Shown one piece after another: positions 16,713 to 25,637 of a DNA stretch of 64,000 nucleotides. The position numbers were made by a program, and so were the translations under genes. The notes under the pieces were generated by a model. It did not search any database and was not told where the DNA came from. It was given only the letters and a program-made list of their open reading frames with translations. The DNA is from Streptomyces sp. NRRL S-340. Lineage in GTDB: Bacteria; Actinomycetota; Actinomycetes; Streptomycetales; Streptomycetaceae. The DNA is taken from contig NZ_JOIY01000052.1 in assembly GCF_000720185.1 (NCBI RefSeq), positions 49,292 to 113,291 on the forward strand. Direction: 5' to 3'. Within the stretch, counting starts at the first letter, position 1. Every line of letters starts with the position of its first letter.

Positions 16713-19061
16713 TTGCCCAGGTTCAGTGTCATCGTCCCCGTGTACCGCGTTCAGGCGTATCTGCACGAGTGCCTGGAGTCGGTGCTCACCCAGTCCTTCA
16801 TGGACCTCGAACTGGTGGCCGTCGACGACTGCTCACCGGACGCCTGCGGGGAGATCATCGACGAGTTCGCGGCCCGCGACCCGCGCGTGCGCGCCGTCCA
16901 CCTGAGCGAGAACCGGGGTCTGGGCGCCGCCCGCAACGCGGGGATGGCACAGGCCAGTGGCGAGTACCTGCTCTTCCTGGACAGCGACGACACCCTCACC
17001 CCGGACGCGCTGTGGGCGATCGCGGCCCGGCTGAAGGAGACCGGCGACCCGGACCTCCTGGTCTACGACTTCGCCCGCACCGACTGGACCGGCCGGGCCG
17101 TCCGCGACGACGTCACCGGCCCGCTGAGCCAGGACGGCCCGGCCCCCTTCCGGCTGGCCGACCGCCCCGGGCTGCTCAGGGTGCTGATGGTCGCCTGGAA
17201 CAAGGCCTACCGCCGGGACTTCGTGCGGCGCGAGGGCCTCGCCTTCCCGGACGGCTACTACGAGGACACGCCCTGGACGTACCCGGCGCTGCTGGCGGCC
17301 GGGTCGATCGCCACCCTGGACCGGGTGTGCGTGCACTACCGGCAGCGGCGGCGGGGCAGCATCCTGGGCACCACCAGCCGCCGGCACTTCGACGTCTTCG
17401 CGCAGTACGACCGGGTGTTCGCGTTCCTGGACCGGCGGCCCGACCTGGCCTGCTGGCGGCCGGTGCTGTTCCGCCGCATGATCGACCACTTCACCACCGT
17501 CTTCACCCGCCCCGGCCGGCTGCCGCGCGGCTGCCGCGCCGAGTTCCTGCGCCGGGCCCGCACGTACTACCGCCGCTACCGCTGCCCGGGCGCCCGGCCG
17601 GGTCCGCGCCCCCGGCTGCGGCACGCCCTGGTCCGCCTCGGCCTGCACCGCACGTTCCGCCTGCTGCGGCTGGCGATGACCCTGCGCCGCCGGGCCGCGA
17701 AGACCGTGCTCACCGCGCTGCTGGCGCTGCGGGCCGCCCTGCTCCGGGCGCACTACCGGATCCAGCTGTGCCTGCCGCTGCGCGAGGACCGGGCGGTGTT
17801 CGCCGCCTACTGGGGGCGCGGGCACGGCTGCAACCCGGGCGCGCTGGAGGCGGCGTTCCGCGAGTTCGCGCCGCACATCCGCACGGCGTGGGCCGCCCGC
17901 CCGGGCCACCACGGCACCCTCCCGCCCGGCACCCGCCCGCTGACCTGGGGAACGGCGGCGTACTGGACGGCGCTGGCCCGCTCCAAGTACCTGGTGAACA
18001 ACGTCAACTTCGACCGCCGCCTGGTCAAGCGGCGCGGCCAGGTGTTCGTGCAGACCCAGCACGGCACGCCGCTCAAGCACATGGGCCTGGACCTTCAGGA
18101 GCGGCCCGCGGCGGCCCGCGGCATGGACTTCGCCGAACTGCTGCGGGGCGTCGACAAGTGGGACTACGTCCTGTCGGCCAACCGGCACACCACCCTGACC
18201 TGGGAACGCGTCTACCCCGGCCGCTACACCACGCTGGAGTACGGCTACCCGCGCAACGACGTCTTCCAGCGGGCGACCCCGCAGGACGTGGCGGCGCTGC
18301 GCGCGTCGCTGGGCGTCCCGGACGACGCGGTCGCGCTGCTGTACGCGCCGACCCACCGCGACTACCGCCGCACCCAGCGCCCCGCTCTGGACCTGGAGCG
18401 CCTCGCCCGGCGGCTCGGCCCGCGCTTCGTCGTCCTGGCCCGCGCCCACTACTCCCAGGACGGCCCGCTCACCCGCGCGCACGACGGTCCCGTTCCGGAC
18501 GGCCCCGCCACGCACGCACCGGAGGCACCGGACCAGGGCGCTGCCGTGCCGGGCGGCCGGGTCATCGACGTCAGCGCGCACCCGAGCGTCGAGTCCCTGT
18601 GCCTGGCCTCCGACGTCCTGCTCACCGACTACTCGTCGATCATGTTCGACTACGCCGGCCTGGACCGCCCGATCGTCGTGTACGCCGACGACTGGGAGGC
18701 GTACGAGGCGGCCCGCGGCACCTACTTCGACGTCCGCGCCCACCCGCCCGGCGCCGTCGCCCGCACCCCGGACGAACTGGTCGGCATCCTCACCGGCGGC
18801 CACTGGTGCGGCTCCCGCTCCGCCCGGTCGCGGGCCGCCTTCCGCGAGCGGTTCTGCCCCTACGACGACGGACGCGCCGCCGAACGGGTGGTGCGCCACG
18901 TGGTGCTCGGCCAGACCGACGAGGCGTCCGGGCTGCCGCCCGTCGTGCCGCTCGCCGAGCGCCGCCCGGTGCCGTCGCGGGCCGCCACCGCCCAGGCCCC
19001 CTCCCGGCTGGCCACCGTGCCCCCGCCCGCGGGCCCGCAGAGCGTCACCGAGAAGCACTGA
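16713..19061 (+). CDS. Bifunctional glycosyltransferase family 2 / TagF-like CDP-glycerol phosphotransferase (paralogue 1)
   Basis: Cytoplasmic or membrane-associated enzyme of 782 residues, likely building a phosphate-linked cell-wall glycopolymer. Residues 1-300 form a GT-A glycosyltransferase: RFSVIVPVYRV, VDDCSPD, NRGLGAARNAG and the metal-binding FLDSDDTL. After a basic helical linker, residues about 350-745 match the TagF/TagB phosphotransferase domain: KYLVNNVNF, QTQHGTPLKHMG with the catalytic His, YGYPRND, YAPTHRD, and LTDYSSIMFDYAGLDRP. A Pro/Ala-rich tail ends the protein. The start is uncertain: TTG at 16713 gives the paralogue-like LPRFSV start with GGA 7-8 nt upstream; TTG 16701 would add four residues. 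It is first in a run with two paralogues, 82 nt ahead of the next. Donor and acceptor are unknown. Confidence 0.85.
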   Translation: MPRFSVIVPVYRVQAYLHECLESVLTQSFMDLELVAVDDCSPDACGEIIDEFAARDPRVRAVHLSENRGLGAARNAGMAQASGEYLLFLDSDDTLTPDALWAIAARLKETGDPDLLVYDFARTDWTGRAVRDDVTGPLSQDGPAPFRLADRPGLLRVLMVAWNKAYRRDFVRREGLAFPDGYYEDTPWTYPALLAAGSIATLDRVCVHYRQRRRGSILGTTSRRHFDVFAQYDRVFAFLDRRPDLACWRPVLFRRMIDHFTTVFTRPGRLPRGCRAEFLRRARTYYRRYRCPGARPGPRPRLRHALVRLGLHRTFRLLRLAMTLRRRAAKTVLTALLALRAALLRAHYRIQLCLPLREDRAVFAAYWGRGHGCNPGALEAAFREFAPHIRTAWAARPGHHGTLPPGTRPLTWGTAAYWTALARSKYLVNNVNFDRRLVKRRGQVFVQTQHGTPLKHMGLDLQERPAAARGMDFAELLRGVDKWDYVLSANRHTTLTWERVYPGRYTTLEYGYPRNDVFQRATPQDVAALRASLGVPDDAVALLYAPTHRDYRRTQRPALDLERLARRLGPRFVVLARAHYSQDGPLTRAHDGPVPDGPATHAPEAPDQGAAVPGGRVIDVSAHPSVESLCLASDVLLTDYSSIMFDYAGLDRPIVVYADDWEAYEAARGTYFDVRAHPPGAVARTPDELVGILTGGHWCGSRSARSRAAFRERFCPYDDGRAAERVVRHVVLGQTDEASGLPPVVPLAERRPVPSRAATAQAPSRLATVPPPAGPQSVTEKH

Positions 19062-19143
19062 CCGGCGAGAGCCCGCGACGAGAGTCCGCGGTCACCGGCC
19101 GCGACCTGAGCCACCGACCAAGAGCCCCCGAAGGAAGAGCCGC

Positions 19144-21432
19144 ATGCCGCGCTTCAGCATCATCGTCCCGTCCCACGGTGTGGCGGGCCGGCTGTCCCTG
19201 GCGCTGGACTCCGTCCTCGCCCAGTCCTACGGCGACTTCGAGCTGATCCCGGTCTGCGACGGACCCGGTGCCCCGGCCGCCGACGTGGCCGCCGCGCACG
19301 CCCGGCGGGACTCACGGGTGCGGCCGGTGCACTCGCCGCCGTCCGCCGGGCTGGGCGGCGCGCGCAACGCGGGGACGGCCGCCGCGACCGGCGCCTACCT
19401 GCTGTTCCTGGACGGCGACGACGTCCTCGTACCGGGCGCGCTGACCGCGCTGGCCGGGCGTCTGGCGCAGACCGGCGACGTCGACGCGCTGTACTTCGAG
19501 CACGAGCGGACGCCCTGGTGGCAGGGGCTGCCCCGGCCCGCGGACCCGCCCGGGGCCCTTCCCGGCGGCCTGCCCGCCGGTCTTCCCGACCCGCTGCCCG
19601 AGCACGCCTTCGCGCCCGCCGGCGCTCCCCGGCTGACCGGTGTCCGGCTGCCCGCGTGGAGCGCCGCCTACCGCCGTGCCTTCGTGACCGGCCACCGGCT
19701 CGCCTTCCCGCCCGGGCACCACACCGACCTCGCCTGGGGCGGCCAGGTCGTGCTGGCCGCCGAGCGGATCGCGGTCCTGCGCCGGGTCGTCGTACGGCAC
19801 CTGCTGCGCCGGCAGGGCAGCCGGCTCGAACTCCCGGGCGAGCACCATTTCGACCTCCTCGACCAGTCGGAACGGGTGCTCGTCCGGGCCCGCGAACAGG
19901 GCCTGTCCGCGGAACGGTTCGCGGCGCTGTTCGCACAGGTCATGGAGGTCGTGACGGAGACGGCCCGGCACCCGGCGCGGGTGCCCGCGGGCCGCCGCCG
20001 CGCCTTCTTCGACCGGGCCCGTCTGCTGGACCGCCACCACCGCCCGGCCGGGTTCCGCCCGCCCGCCGGCCACCCCGGTCTGCCGCACCGGCTGCCCGCG
20101 CCCCTGGCCCACCCGGTCTTCCGCGTGCGCGGTGCCGCCGCCCGGGCCGCCGGGCGGGCCGCACGGGCGGGCGCCGGCGCCGCGTCCGGGCTGCGCGCCG
20201 TGCGCACGCGCCTCGCCTACCGGTGGCACCTGCGCCGGCCGCTCGACGACGACCTCGTCGTGTACTGCGCGTACTGGGGCCGCGGTTACGCCTGCAACCC
20301 GGCCGCCCTGCACGCCAGGGCCCTGGAACTCGCCCCGCACCTGCGGGCGGTGTTCCTGGTCGAACCCGGCCACGAGCACACCCTGCCCGAGGGCGTCGAC
20401 CACGCGCTGATCGGCAGCCCCCGCGCCTGGAAGGTGCTGGCCCGCGCCAAGTACCTGGTGAACAACGCCAACTTCGCCGACGCCGTCGTCAAGCGGCCCG
20501 GCAGCGTGCACGTCCAGACCCAGCACGGCACCCCGCTGAAGACGATGGGCTGCGACCAGTCGACGTACCCGGTCGTCGCGGCGCAGTCGGGCAGCTTCAC
20601 CGGACTGCTGCGGCGCGTGGACCGCTGGGACCACAACCTCTCCTCCAACCGGCACTCCACCGAGGTGTGGGAGCGGGCCTTCCCCGGCGCGTACGAGACC
20701 CTGGAGTACGGCTATCCGCGCAACGACCTCCTGCTGACGGCCGGTGCCGAGGACGTGGCCCGCGTCCGCCGCGCGCTGGGCGTGCCCGAGGGGGCGACGG
20801 CCGTCCTGTACGCCCCCACCCACCGCGACCACCACACCGGTTTCGAACCCGGCCTGGACCTGGAGGAGTTCTGCGCGGCGGCCGGCGACGACGTCGTCGT
20901 CCTGCTGCGCGCCCACTACTTCTACGACCGGGGCGGCCGCGCCGGCAGCGGGCGGGTCATCGACGTGACCGCGCACCGCTCCACCGAGGAGGTGTGCCTG
21001 GCCGCCGACGCGCTGGTCACCGACTACTCGTCGATCATGTTCGACTACGCCAACCTGGACCGCCCGATCGTCGTGTACGCCGACGACTGGGACGTGTACC
21101 GCCAGACGCGGGGCGTCTGCTTCGACCTGCTCGCGAGCCCGCCGGGCCCGGTGGCGCGCACGCCCGGGGAACTGGCGGCCCTCTTCCGCGACGGCTCCTT
21201 CGCGGGGGCCCGGTCGGCGGCGCTGCGGGCGGTGTTCCGGGAGCGGTTCTGCCAGTTCGACGACGGCCGGGCCGCCGAACGCGTCGTGCGCCGGGTGTTC
21301 CTCGGTGAGCCCGAGGCGGCGCTGCCGCCGGTGATCCCCCTCGCTGCCCGTGTCCCGGCCCCGGCCGCCGTGCCCTTCACCAGGACCGGCGTGCCCCCCG
21401 TACGGTCCGCCGCCCCCTTCGTGAGGAGCTGA
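19144..21432 (+). CDS. Bifunctional glycosyltransferase family 2 / TagF-like phosphotransferase (paralogue 2)
   Basis: A 762-residue paralogue of the preceding gene. The GT-A half (about 1-290) is more degenerate: RFSIIVPSHGV, VCDGPGAP where paralogues have VDD, NAGTAAATG, and FLDGDDVL as the DxD-like motif. The phosphotransferase half is well kept: YLVNNANF, QTQHGTPLKTMG, YGYPRND, YAPTHRDH, LRAHYFY, and TDYSSIMFDYANLDRP. Ser/Gly substitutions in the N-terminal half suggest a different or weakened sugar transfer. ATG has a strong Shine-Dalgarno sequence (GGAAGAG). The next paralogue begins 8 nt after the stop, indicating one operon. Confidence 0.85.
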   Translation: MPRFSIIVPSHGVAGRLSLALDSVLAQSYGDFELIPVCDGPGAPAADVAAAHARRDSRVRPVHSPPSAGLGGARNAGTAAATGAYLLFLDGDDVLVPGALTALAGRLAQTGDVDALYFEHERTPWWQGLPRPADPPGALPGGLPAGLPDPLPEHAFAPAGAPRLTGVRLPAWSAAYRRAFVTGHRLAFPPGHHTDLAWGGQVVLAAERIAVLRRVVVRHLLRRQGSRLELPGEHHFDLLDQSERVLVRAREQGLSAERFAALFAQVMEVVTETARHPARVPAGRRRAFFDRARLLDRHHRPAGFRPPAGHPGLPHRLPAPLAHPVFRVRGAAARAAGRAARAGAGAASGLRAVRTRLAYRWHLRRPLDDDLVVYCAYWGRGYACNPAALHARALELAPHLRAVFLVEPGHEHTLPEGVDHALIGSPRAWKVLARAKYLVNNANFADAVVKRPGSVHVQTQHGTPLKTMGCDQSTYPVVAAQSGSFTGLLRRVDRWDHNLSSNRHSTEVWERAFPGAYETLEYGYPRNDLLLTAGAEDVARVRRALGVPEGATAVLYAPTHRDHHTGFEPGLDLEEFCAAAGDDVVVLLRAHYFYDRGGRAGSGRVIDVTAHRSTEEVCLAADALVTDYSSIMFDYANLDRPIVVYADDWDVYRQTRGVCFDLLASPPGPVARTPGELAALFRDGSFAGARSAALRAVFRERFCQFDDGRAAERVVRRVFLGEPEAALPPVIPLAARVPAPAAVPFTRTGVPPVRSAAPFVRS

Positions 21433-21440
21433 CGAGAGCA

Positions 21441-23723
21441 GTGCCCCGCTTCAGCGTCATCGTTCCCTGCTTCAACGTGCAGGGCTTCCTGCGCGAGTGC
21501 CTCGACTCGGTCCTCGGGCAGTCCTTCCGGGACATCGAGGTGATCGCCGTCGACGACCGCTCCCCCGACGGCTCGGGCGCCATCCTCGACGAGTACGCCG
21601 AGCGCGACCCGCGCGTGCGCGTGCTGCACCTGCCGGAGAACGTCGGGCTCGGCCGTGCCCGCAACGCCGGGATGCCGCTGGCCACCGGCGACTTCCTCTT
21701 CTTCCTCGACAGCGACGACACCCTCACCCCGGGCGCGCTGCGCGCCATGGCCGACCGGCTGGCCGAGACCGGCGACCCCGACGTGCTGGTCTTCGACTAC
21801 GCGCGCACCTACTGGTGGGGCGGGACGCGGCGCAACGCCCTGGCCAGGGTCCTGGCCGAGGCGGGCGAGGGGACGTTCACGGCGGCCGAACGGCCGGAGA
21901 TCCTGGACCTGCTCATGGTGGTGTGGAACAAGCTGTACCGGCGCGACTTCGTCGAGGCGCACGGTTTCGCCTTCCCGCCCGGCTACTACGAGGACACCCC
22001 CTGGACCTTCCCGGTCCTGCTCACCGCCGGCCGGATCGCCGTGCTGGACCGGATCTGCCTGCTGTACCGGCAGCGCCGGCAGGGCAACATCCTGTCCACC
22101 ACCAGCCGCAAGCACTTCGACGTCCACGACCAGTACGAGCGGGTCTTCGCGTACGTGGACGCGCACCCGGAGCTGGCCTCCTGGCGGCCGTACCTGCTGC
22201 GCAAGATGGGCGAGCACTGCCTGGACATCCTGGCCAAGCCGGACCGGCTGCCGCCCGCGGACAAGGCCGAGTTCTTCCGCCGGACGGCCGAACTGTTCCG
22301 CGCGCACCGGCCCGCGGACACGCCCGCGGACGGCGCGGCCGCCGCGCTGGAGGGCAGCTGGGCCGCCTACCGGCTGCGGCGGCAGGCCGCGCGGACCGGA
22401 CGGGAGCTGGGCCGGCGGGCGCGGCAGGGCCGCCGGGCGGCGGCGCGCGGGGTGAAGGGCGGCTGGGCCGCGCTGCACACCCGCCGGCCGCTGGACGAGA
22501 ACCTCGTCCTGTACTCGGCGTTCTCGCACCGCGGGGTGCTCGGCGATCCGGCGGCCGTGCACCGCAGGGCGCAGGAGATCGCCCCGCACCTGCGCGGGGT
22601 GTGGGTGGTGCGCGACGCGGAGCAGGCGCGGCGGGCCGGACTGCTGCCGCCCGGCGTCGAGTACGTGCTGCCCGGCACCCTGCGCTTCCGTGAACTCGCG
22701 GCGCGGGCCGGGTACTTCGTCAACAACGTCAACTGGCCCGACGTGCCCGGCAAGCGCCCCGGCAGCGTGCACATCCACACCCATCAGGGCACCCCGCTGA
22801 AGTTCATGGGCGCCGATCTGCTGGCCAAGCCGGGCGCCCGGCACGGCCTGGACGTCCCGGGCATGCTGCGCCGCGCCGACCGCTGGGACCACAGCCTGGT
22901 CGCCAACCTCCACTCCGAGCTGGTCTGGGAGCGGGCCTACCCGTGCCGTTTCGCCTCCGCGCGCACCGGGAGCCCGCGCAACGACGTCCTCGTGCGGGCC
23001 CGCGCGGGGCAGGGCGGTGAGCCGGGGGCCGCGGTGCGCGCCCGGCTCGGCATCCCGGCGGACCACACGGTGGTGCTGTACGCGCCGACGCCGCGTGAGT
23101 ACCGGCGCGGCGGGTACGCCGAGCGCTTCGATGCGGCGCGGCTCGCCGCGGACCTGGGCGAGGGGCACACCCTGGTGGTCCGGCTGCACCCGTCGCTGGC
23201 GAACGGCCCCGCGCGCGGCCTGGGCCTGACCGAGCTGCACCGGCGCGGTGTGCTCGTGGACACGACGGACGAGCCGTTCGTCGAGGAGGTGATGCTCGCC
23301 TCCGACGTCCTGGTCACCGACTATTCCGCCCTGATGTTCGACTACGCCGCCCTGGACCGGCCGATCGTGCTGCACGCCGACGACCTCGGCGCGTACACGG
23401 CGAGCCGCGGCCTGTACGTCGACATCACCGCCGAACCACCGGGCCACGTGGCGCGCTCCTACCGGGAACTGGCGTGGCTGCTGGCGTCGGGGAGCTGGCG
23501 GGACACGGAGTCGGCGCGTCTGCGAGCGGCCTTCCGGGCGCGCTACTGCGCGTTCGACGACGGGTGGGCGGCGGAACGGGTGGTGCGCACGCTGATCCTC
23601 GGCGAGCGGGACTGGACCCCGCCCGGACCCGCCGCGTCCGGCACGGTCGCCGCGTCCGCGCCGCCCGGCGCCGCCCAGGTGCCCGCCCAGCTCTCCGGCC
23701 ACGGCCGGCTCGCCCCGTCATGA
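21441..23723 (+). CDS. Bifunctional glycosyltransferase family 2 / TagF-like phosphotransferase (paralogue 3)
   Basis: Third paralogue, 760 residues, with a GTG start. The GT-A half is intact (RFSVIVPCFNV, VDDRSPDGSG, NVGLGRARNAG, FLDSDDTL, YEDTPWTFP). The C-terminal phosphotransferase half has the family order but diverges at several motifs: HTHQGTPLKFMG where the sisters have TQHGTPLK (the His is one position earlier), GSPRND for YGYPRND, APTPREY for APTHRDY, and TDYSALMFDYAALDRP. A Met/His pair (RLHPSL) fills the downstream His position. Substrate specificity or activity may therefore differ from paralogues 1 and 2. Its last codons overlap the next gene at ATGA, implying translational coupling. 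Confidence 0.85.
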   Translation: MPRFSVIVPCFNVQGFLRECLDSVLGQSFRDIEVIAVDDRSPDGSGAILDEYAERDPRVRVLHLPENVGLGRARNAGMPLATGDFLFFLDSDDTLTPGALRAMADRLAETGDPDVLVFDYARTYWWGGTRRNALARVLAEAGEGTFTAAERPEILDLLMVVWNKLYRRDFVEAHGFAFPPGYYEDTPWTFPVLLTAGRIAVLDRICLLYRQRRQGNILSTTSRKHFDVHDQYERVFAYVDAHPELASWRPYLLRKMGEHCLDILAKPDRLPPADKAEFFRRTAELFRAHRPADTPADGAAAALEGSWAAYRLRRQAARTGRELGRRARQGRRAAARGVKGGWAALHTRRPLDENLVLYSAFSHRGVLGDPAAVHRRAQEIAPHLRGVWVVRDAEQARRAGLLPPGVEYVLPGTLRFRELAARAGYFVNNVNWPDVPGKRPGSVHIHTHQGTPLKFMGADLLAKPGARHGLDVPGMLRRADRWDHSLVANLHSELVWERAYPCRFASARTGSPRNDVLVRARAGQGGEPGAAVRARLGIPADHTVVLYAPTPREYRRGGYAERFDAARLAADLGEGHTLVVRLHPSLANGPARGLGLTELHRRGVLVDTTDEPFVEEVMLASDVLVTDYSALMFDYAALDRPIVLHADDLGAYTASRGLYVDITAEPPGHVARSYRELAWLLASGSWRDTESARLRAAFRARYCAFDDGWAAERVVRTLILGERDWTPPGPAASGTVAASAPPGAAQVPAQLSGHGRLAPS

Positions 23724-25096
23724 GGACACGCACCCGGGCGCGGGAGGCGGCGGCCCGGCTGCGCGGGCCGCGCGGCTGGGTCCTGCTGTTCGCCGTGGTG
23801 TTCGCGCTGCTCCAGCTCGGCACCGTCACCGGCCGGGACACGCCCGACACCAAGAACTACCTGTCCTACGCCCTGAGCCTCGGCGGCGCGGACAAGCGGG
23901 AGACGGCGGCCGTCACGATCGACTACGCCTGCGCGGGACGGGCCGCCCGCGCCCGCCGCGAGCACCGTGTGGACGTGCTGCGCTTCCGCGCGCCGAGCCC
24001 GGACGCCCGGGTGGCGAAGGCGTGCCGGGACGGGCTGTGGCGCACGGTGGACGCGCGGCTGCGGGCCGGGCAGAGGGGCGGGCACACCCTGCCGTTCATG
24101 CCGGTGCGCTTCATGCGGATCTTCGAGGTGCGCCCCGGCTACCCGGTGTTCCTGGTCCCCTTCGTCACCGTCCTCGGGGCGACCTGGGGTCTGTGGGCGG
24201 CGGGCGTGACCGTGACGGTGGCGGGCGGCGTCCTCGTGTACCTGCTGCTGCGCCGCCGCCGGGTGCCGGTGCCCCTGGCGCTGACCGGCCAGGCCCTGTA
24301 CTACGTCCTGCCGTGCGGCACCACCGCCATGCGGCCGATGACCGAGGGCCTGATGACGGCGCTGACCCTGGTGGCGCTGTGGGGCTGTGCGCTGGCCCTG
24401 GACGGGCGCGCCCGGCTGGGGCCCGCCGTGGTGGCGGGCGCCCTGCTCGCACTGTTCACGGTGAAGCACTCCCAGGCGCTGTTCCTCGGGCTGTGCCTGG
24501 CCGCCGCGGGCGCGCTGACCGCCCTGCGCCGGCGGGCGCGGCCCGGACCGGCCCGGCGTGCGGTCACGGCGGTCACGGCGGTGGCGTGCTGCGCGGTCGC
24601 CGGCACCCTGCTGCTGGCACGGGCGCTGCACTACCCGTCCGAGTACGACAGCCTCCAGGACCTGCTCACCGGCCACTACGCCCGGCCCGACCGGGCCCGC
24701 CCGTGGTCCGAGCTGCTGCACCTGGAGCTGAGCTTCTGGCGGGAGTGGCTGCGCCGTCAGCTGTGGCAGCCGCTGTTCGCGGCACTGCTCGCCGCCGGCG
24801 CCTGGGGTGCCCTCAAAGCCCGCCGGGGGGCCGGTCCCGGGCGGGAGCGGGCGTTCGGTGCCTTCGTCGTGGCGGCCGCGTGCACCGGGTTCCTCAACCA
24901 GGCGGCCCATCCCGACATCACCGTGTGGGGCGAGCGGCTGATCGTGCTGGGCTGGCTGCTGCCGGTGCTGGGGCTGCCGCTGCTGCTGGACGCGCCGGCC
25001 CCGGGGGCGCGCCGGCCGGCGGCGGGCATCCCGGGGCCCCGTGCGCGCAGCGCGGCCGGCGAGGAGCGCAGCCCGGAGGGGACCGTCACTCGATGA
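23720..25096 (+). CDS. Multi-pass membrane protein, GT-C glycosyltransferase-like
   Basis: A 458-residue integral membrane protein with about nine hydrophobic segments. After TM1 (about 20-42) comes an extracytoplasmic segment beginning GRDTPDTKNYLSYALSLGG; an Asp-rich first loop is the usual catalytic position in lipid-sugar-dependent GT-C enzymes, so this is a plausible assignment but not proven. Later segments include FLVPFVTVLGATWGLWAAG and ALLALFTVKHSQALFLGLCL. It starts at an ATG overlapping the stop of the third GT2-TagF gene (ATGA), so it belongs to the same operon and probably glycosylates or assembles the polymer outside. Its last 11 bases overlap the convergent ohr gene. Confidence 0.7.
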   Translation: MRTRTRAREAAARLRGPRGWVLLFAVVFALLQLGTVTGRDTPDTKNYLSYALSLGGADKRETAAVTIDYACAGRAARARREHRVDVLRFRAPSPDARVAKACRDGLWRTVDARLRAGQRGGHTLPFMPVRFMRIFEVRPGYPVFLVPFVTVLGATWGLWAAGVTVTVAGGVLVYLLLRRRRVPVPLALTGQALYYVLPCGTTAMRPMTEGLMTALTLVALWGCALALDGRARLGPAVVAGALLALFTVKHSQALFLGLCLAAAGALTALRRRARPGPARRAVTAVTAVACCAVAGTLLLARALHYPSEYDSLQDLLTGHYARPDRARPWSELLHLELSFWREWLRRQLWQPLFAALLAAGAWGALKARRGAGPGRERAFGAFVVAAACTGFLNQAAHPDITVWGERLIVLGWLLPVLGLPLLLDAPAPGARRPAAGIPGPRARSAAGEERSPEGTVTR

Positions 25097-25499
25097 CGAG
25101 TTCGACCGGGATGTTGCCGCGGGTGGCGTTGGAGTAGGGGCAGACCTGGTGGGCCTGCTCGACCAGCTCGCGGCCGGTGGCCGCGTCCACGGTGTCGGGC
25201 AGTTCGATGCGCAGGGTGACGGCGAGCGCGAAGCCCTCCCCCTGCTTGCTGAGGCCGACCTCGCCGGTGACGGCGGCGTCGCTCACGTCCGCCTTGGCCT
25301 TGCGGCCGACGAGGGCCAGGGCGCTGGCGAAGCAGGCCGCGTACCCGGCGGCGAAGAGCTGCTCCGGGTTGGTGCCCTGCCCGTCGCCGCCGAGTTCGGC
25401 GGGCGGGGCGAGCTGCACGTCCAGCTTGCCGTCGGAGCTGAAGGCGCGGCCGTCACGGCCGTGGGTGGCGGTGGCGACGGCGGTGTAGAGCGCGTCCAT
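25086..25499 (-). CDS. ohr: Organic hydroperoxide resistance protein (Ohr/OsmC family)
   Basis: Thiol-dependent peroxidase that reduces organic hydroperoxides, cytoplasmic, 137 residues. The two redox cysteines of Ohr are present: C56 (YAACFASAL) and C120 (VCPYSNATRGN). Other hallmarks are LYTAVATATHGRDG and the conserved NPEQLFAAGYAAC region. ATG 25499 gives the standard length, with AGGGA about 10 nt upstream. It is divergent from ohrR across a short region with palindromic OhrR-like boxes, so it is very likely repressed by OhrR and released by lipid or organic peroxides. Confidence 0.94.
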   Translation of the reverse strand: MDALYTAVATATHGRDGRAFSSDGKLDVQLAPPAELGGDGQGTNPEQLFAAGYAACFASALALVGRKAKADVSDAAVTGEVGLSKQGEGFALAVTLRIELPDTVDAATGRELVEQAHQVCPYSNATRGNIPVELVIE

Positions 25500-25587
25500 G
25501 GAGAACCATCCCTGTCGTTTGCGTCGAGGAGCGTGTGCCGTCCGCGGGTGCCTGGGGCACCCGGTCCGGACGACCATGAGTAGATCA

Positions 25588-25609
25588 CACAATTAAGTTG
25601 TGCACAACT
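25588..25609. promoter_or_regulatory. Probable OhrR operator: overlapping palindromes
   Basis: A perfect 14-bp palindrome AGTTGTGCACAACT (25596-25609) overlaps an imperfect one, CACAATTAAGTTGTG (25588-25602). Three CACAA/TTGTG half-sites result, midway between the divergent ohr and ohrR genes. MarR-family OhrR repressors bind such AT-containing palindromes (family knowledge). The A+T content is striking in this G+C-rich setting. Confidence 0.75.
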
Positions 25610-25624
25610 GAATGACGCCAGAGG

Positions 25625-25630
25625 TACTCT
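25625..25630 (+). promoter_or_regulatory. -10-like hexamer for ohrR
   Basis: TACTCT ends 7 nt before the ohrR ATG. Transcription would begin at or near the start codon, giving a leaderless mRNA, and a bound OhrR dimer at 25588-25609 would cover the -35 region. Confidence 0.45.
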
Positions 25631-25637
25631 GGGGTCC

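Noticed and set aside
25500..25592. N-terminal extension of ohr from 25592
   Set aside because: It would run through the operator region; the Ohr family starts at MDALYTAV (25499).
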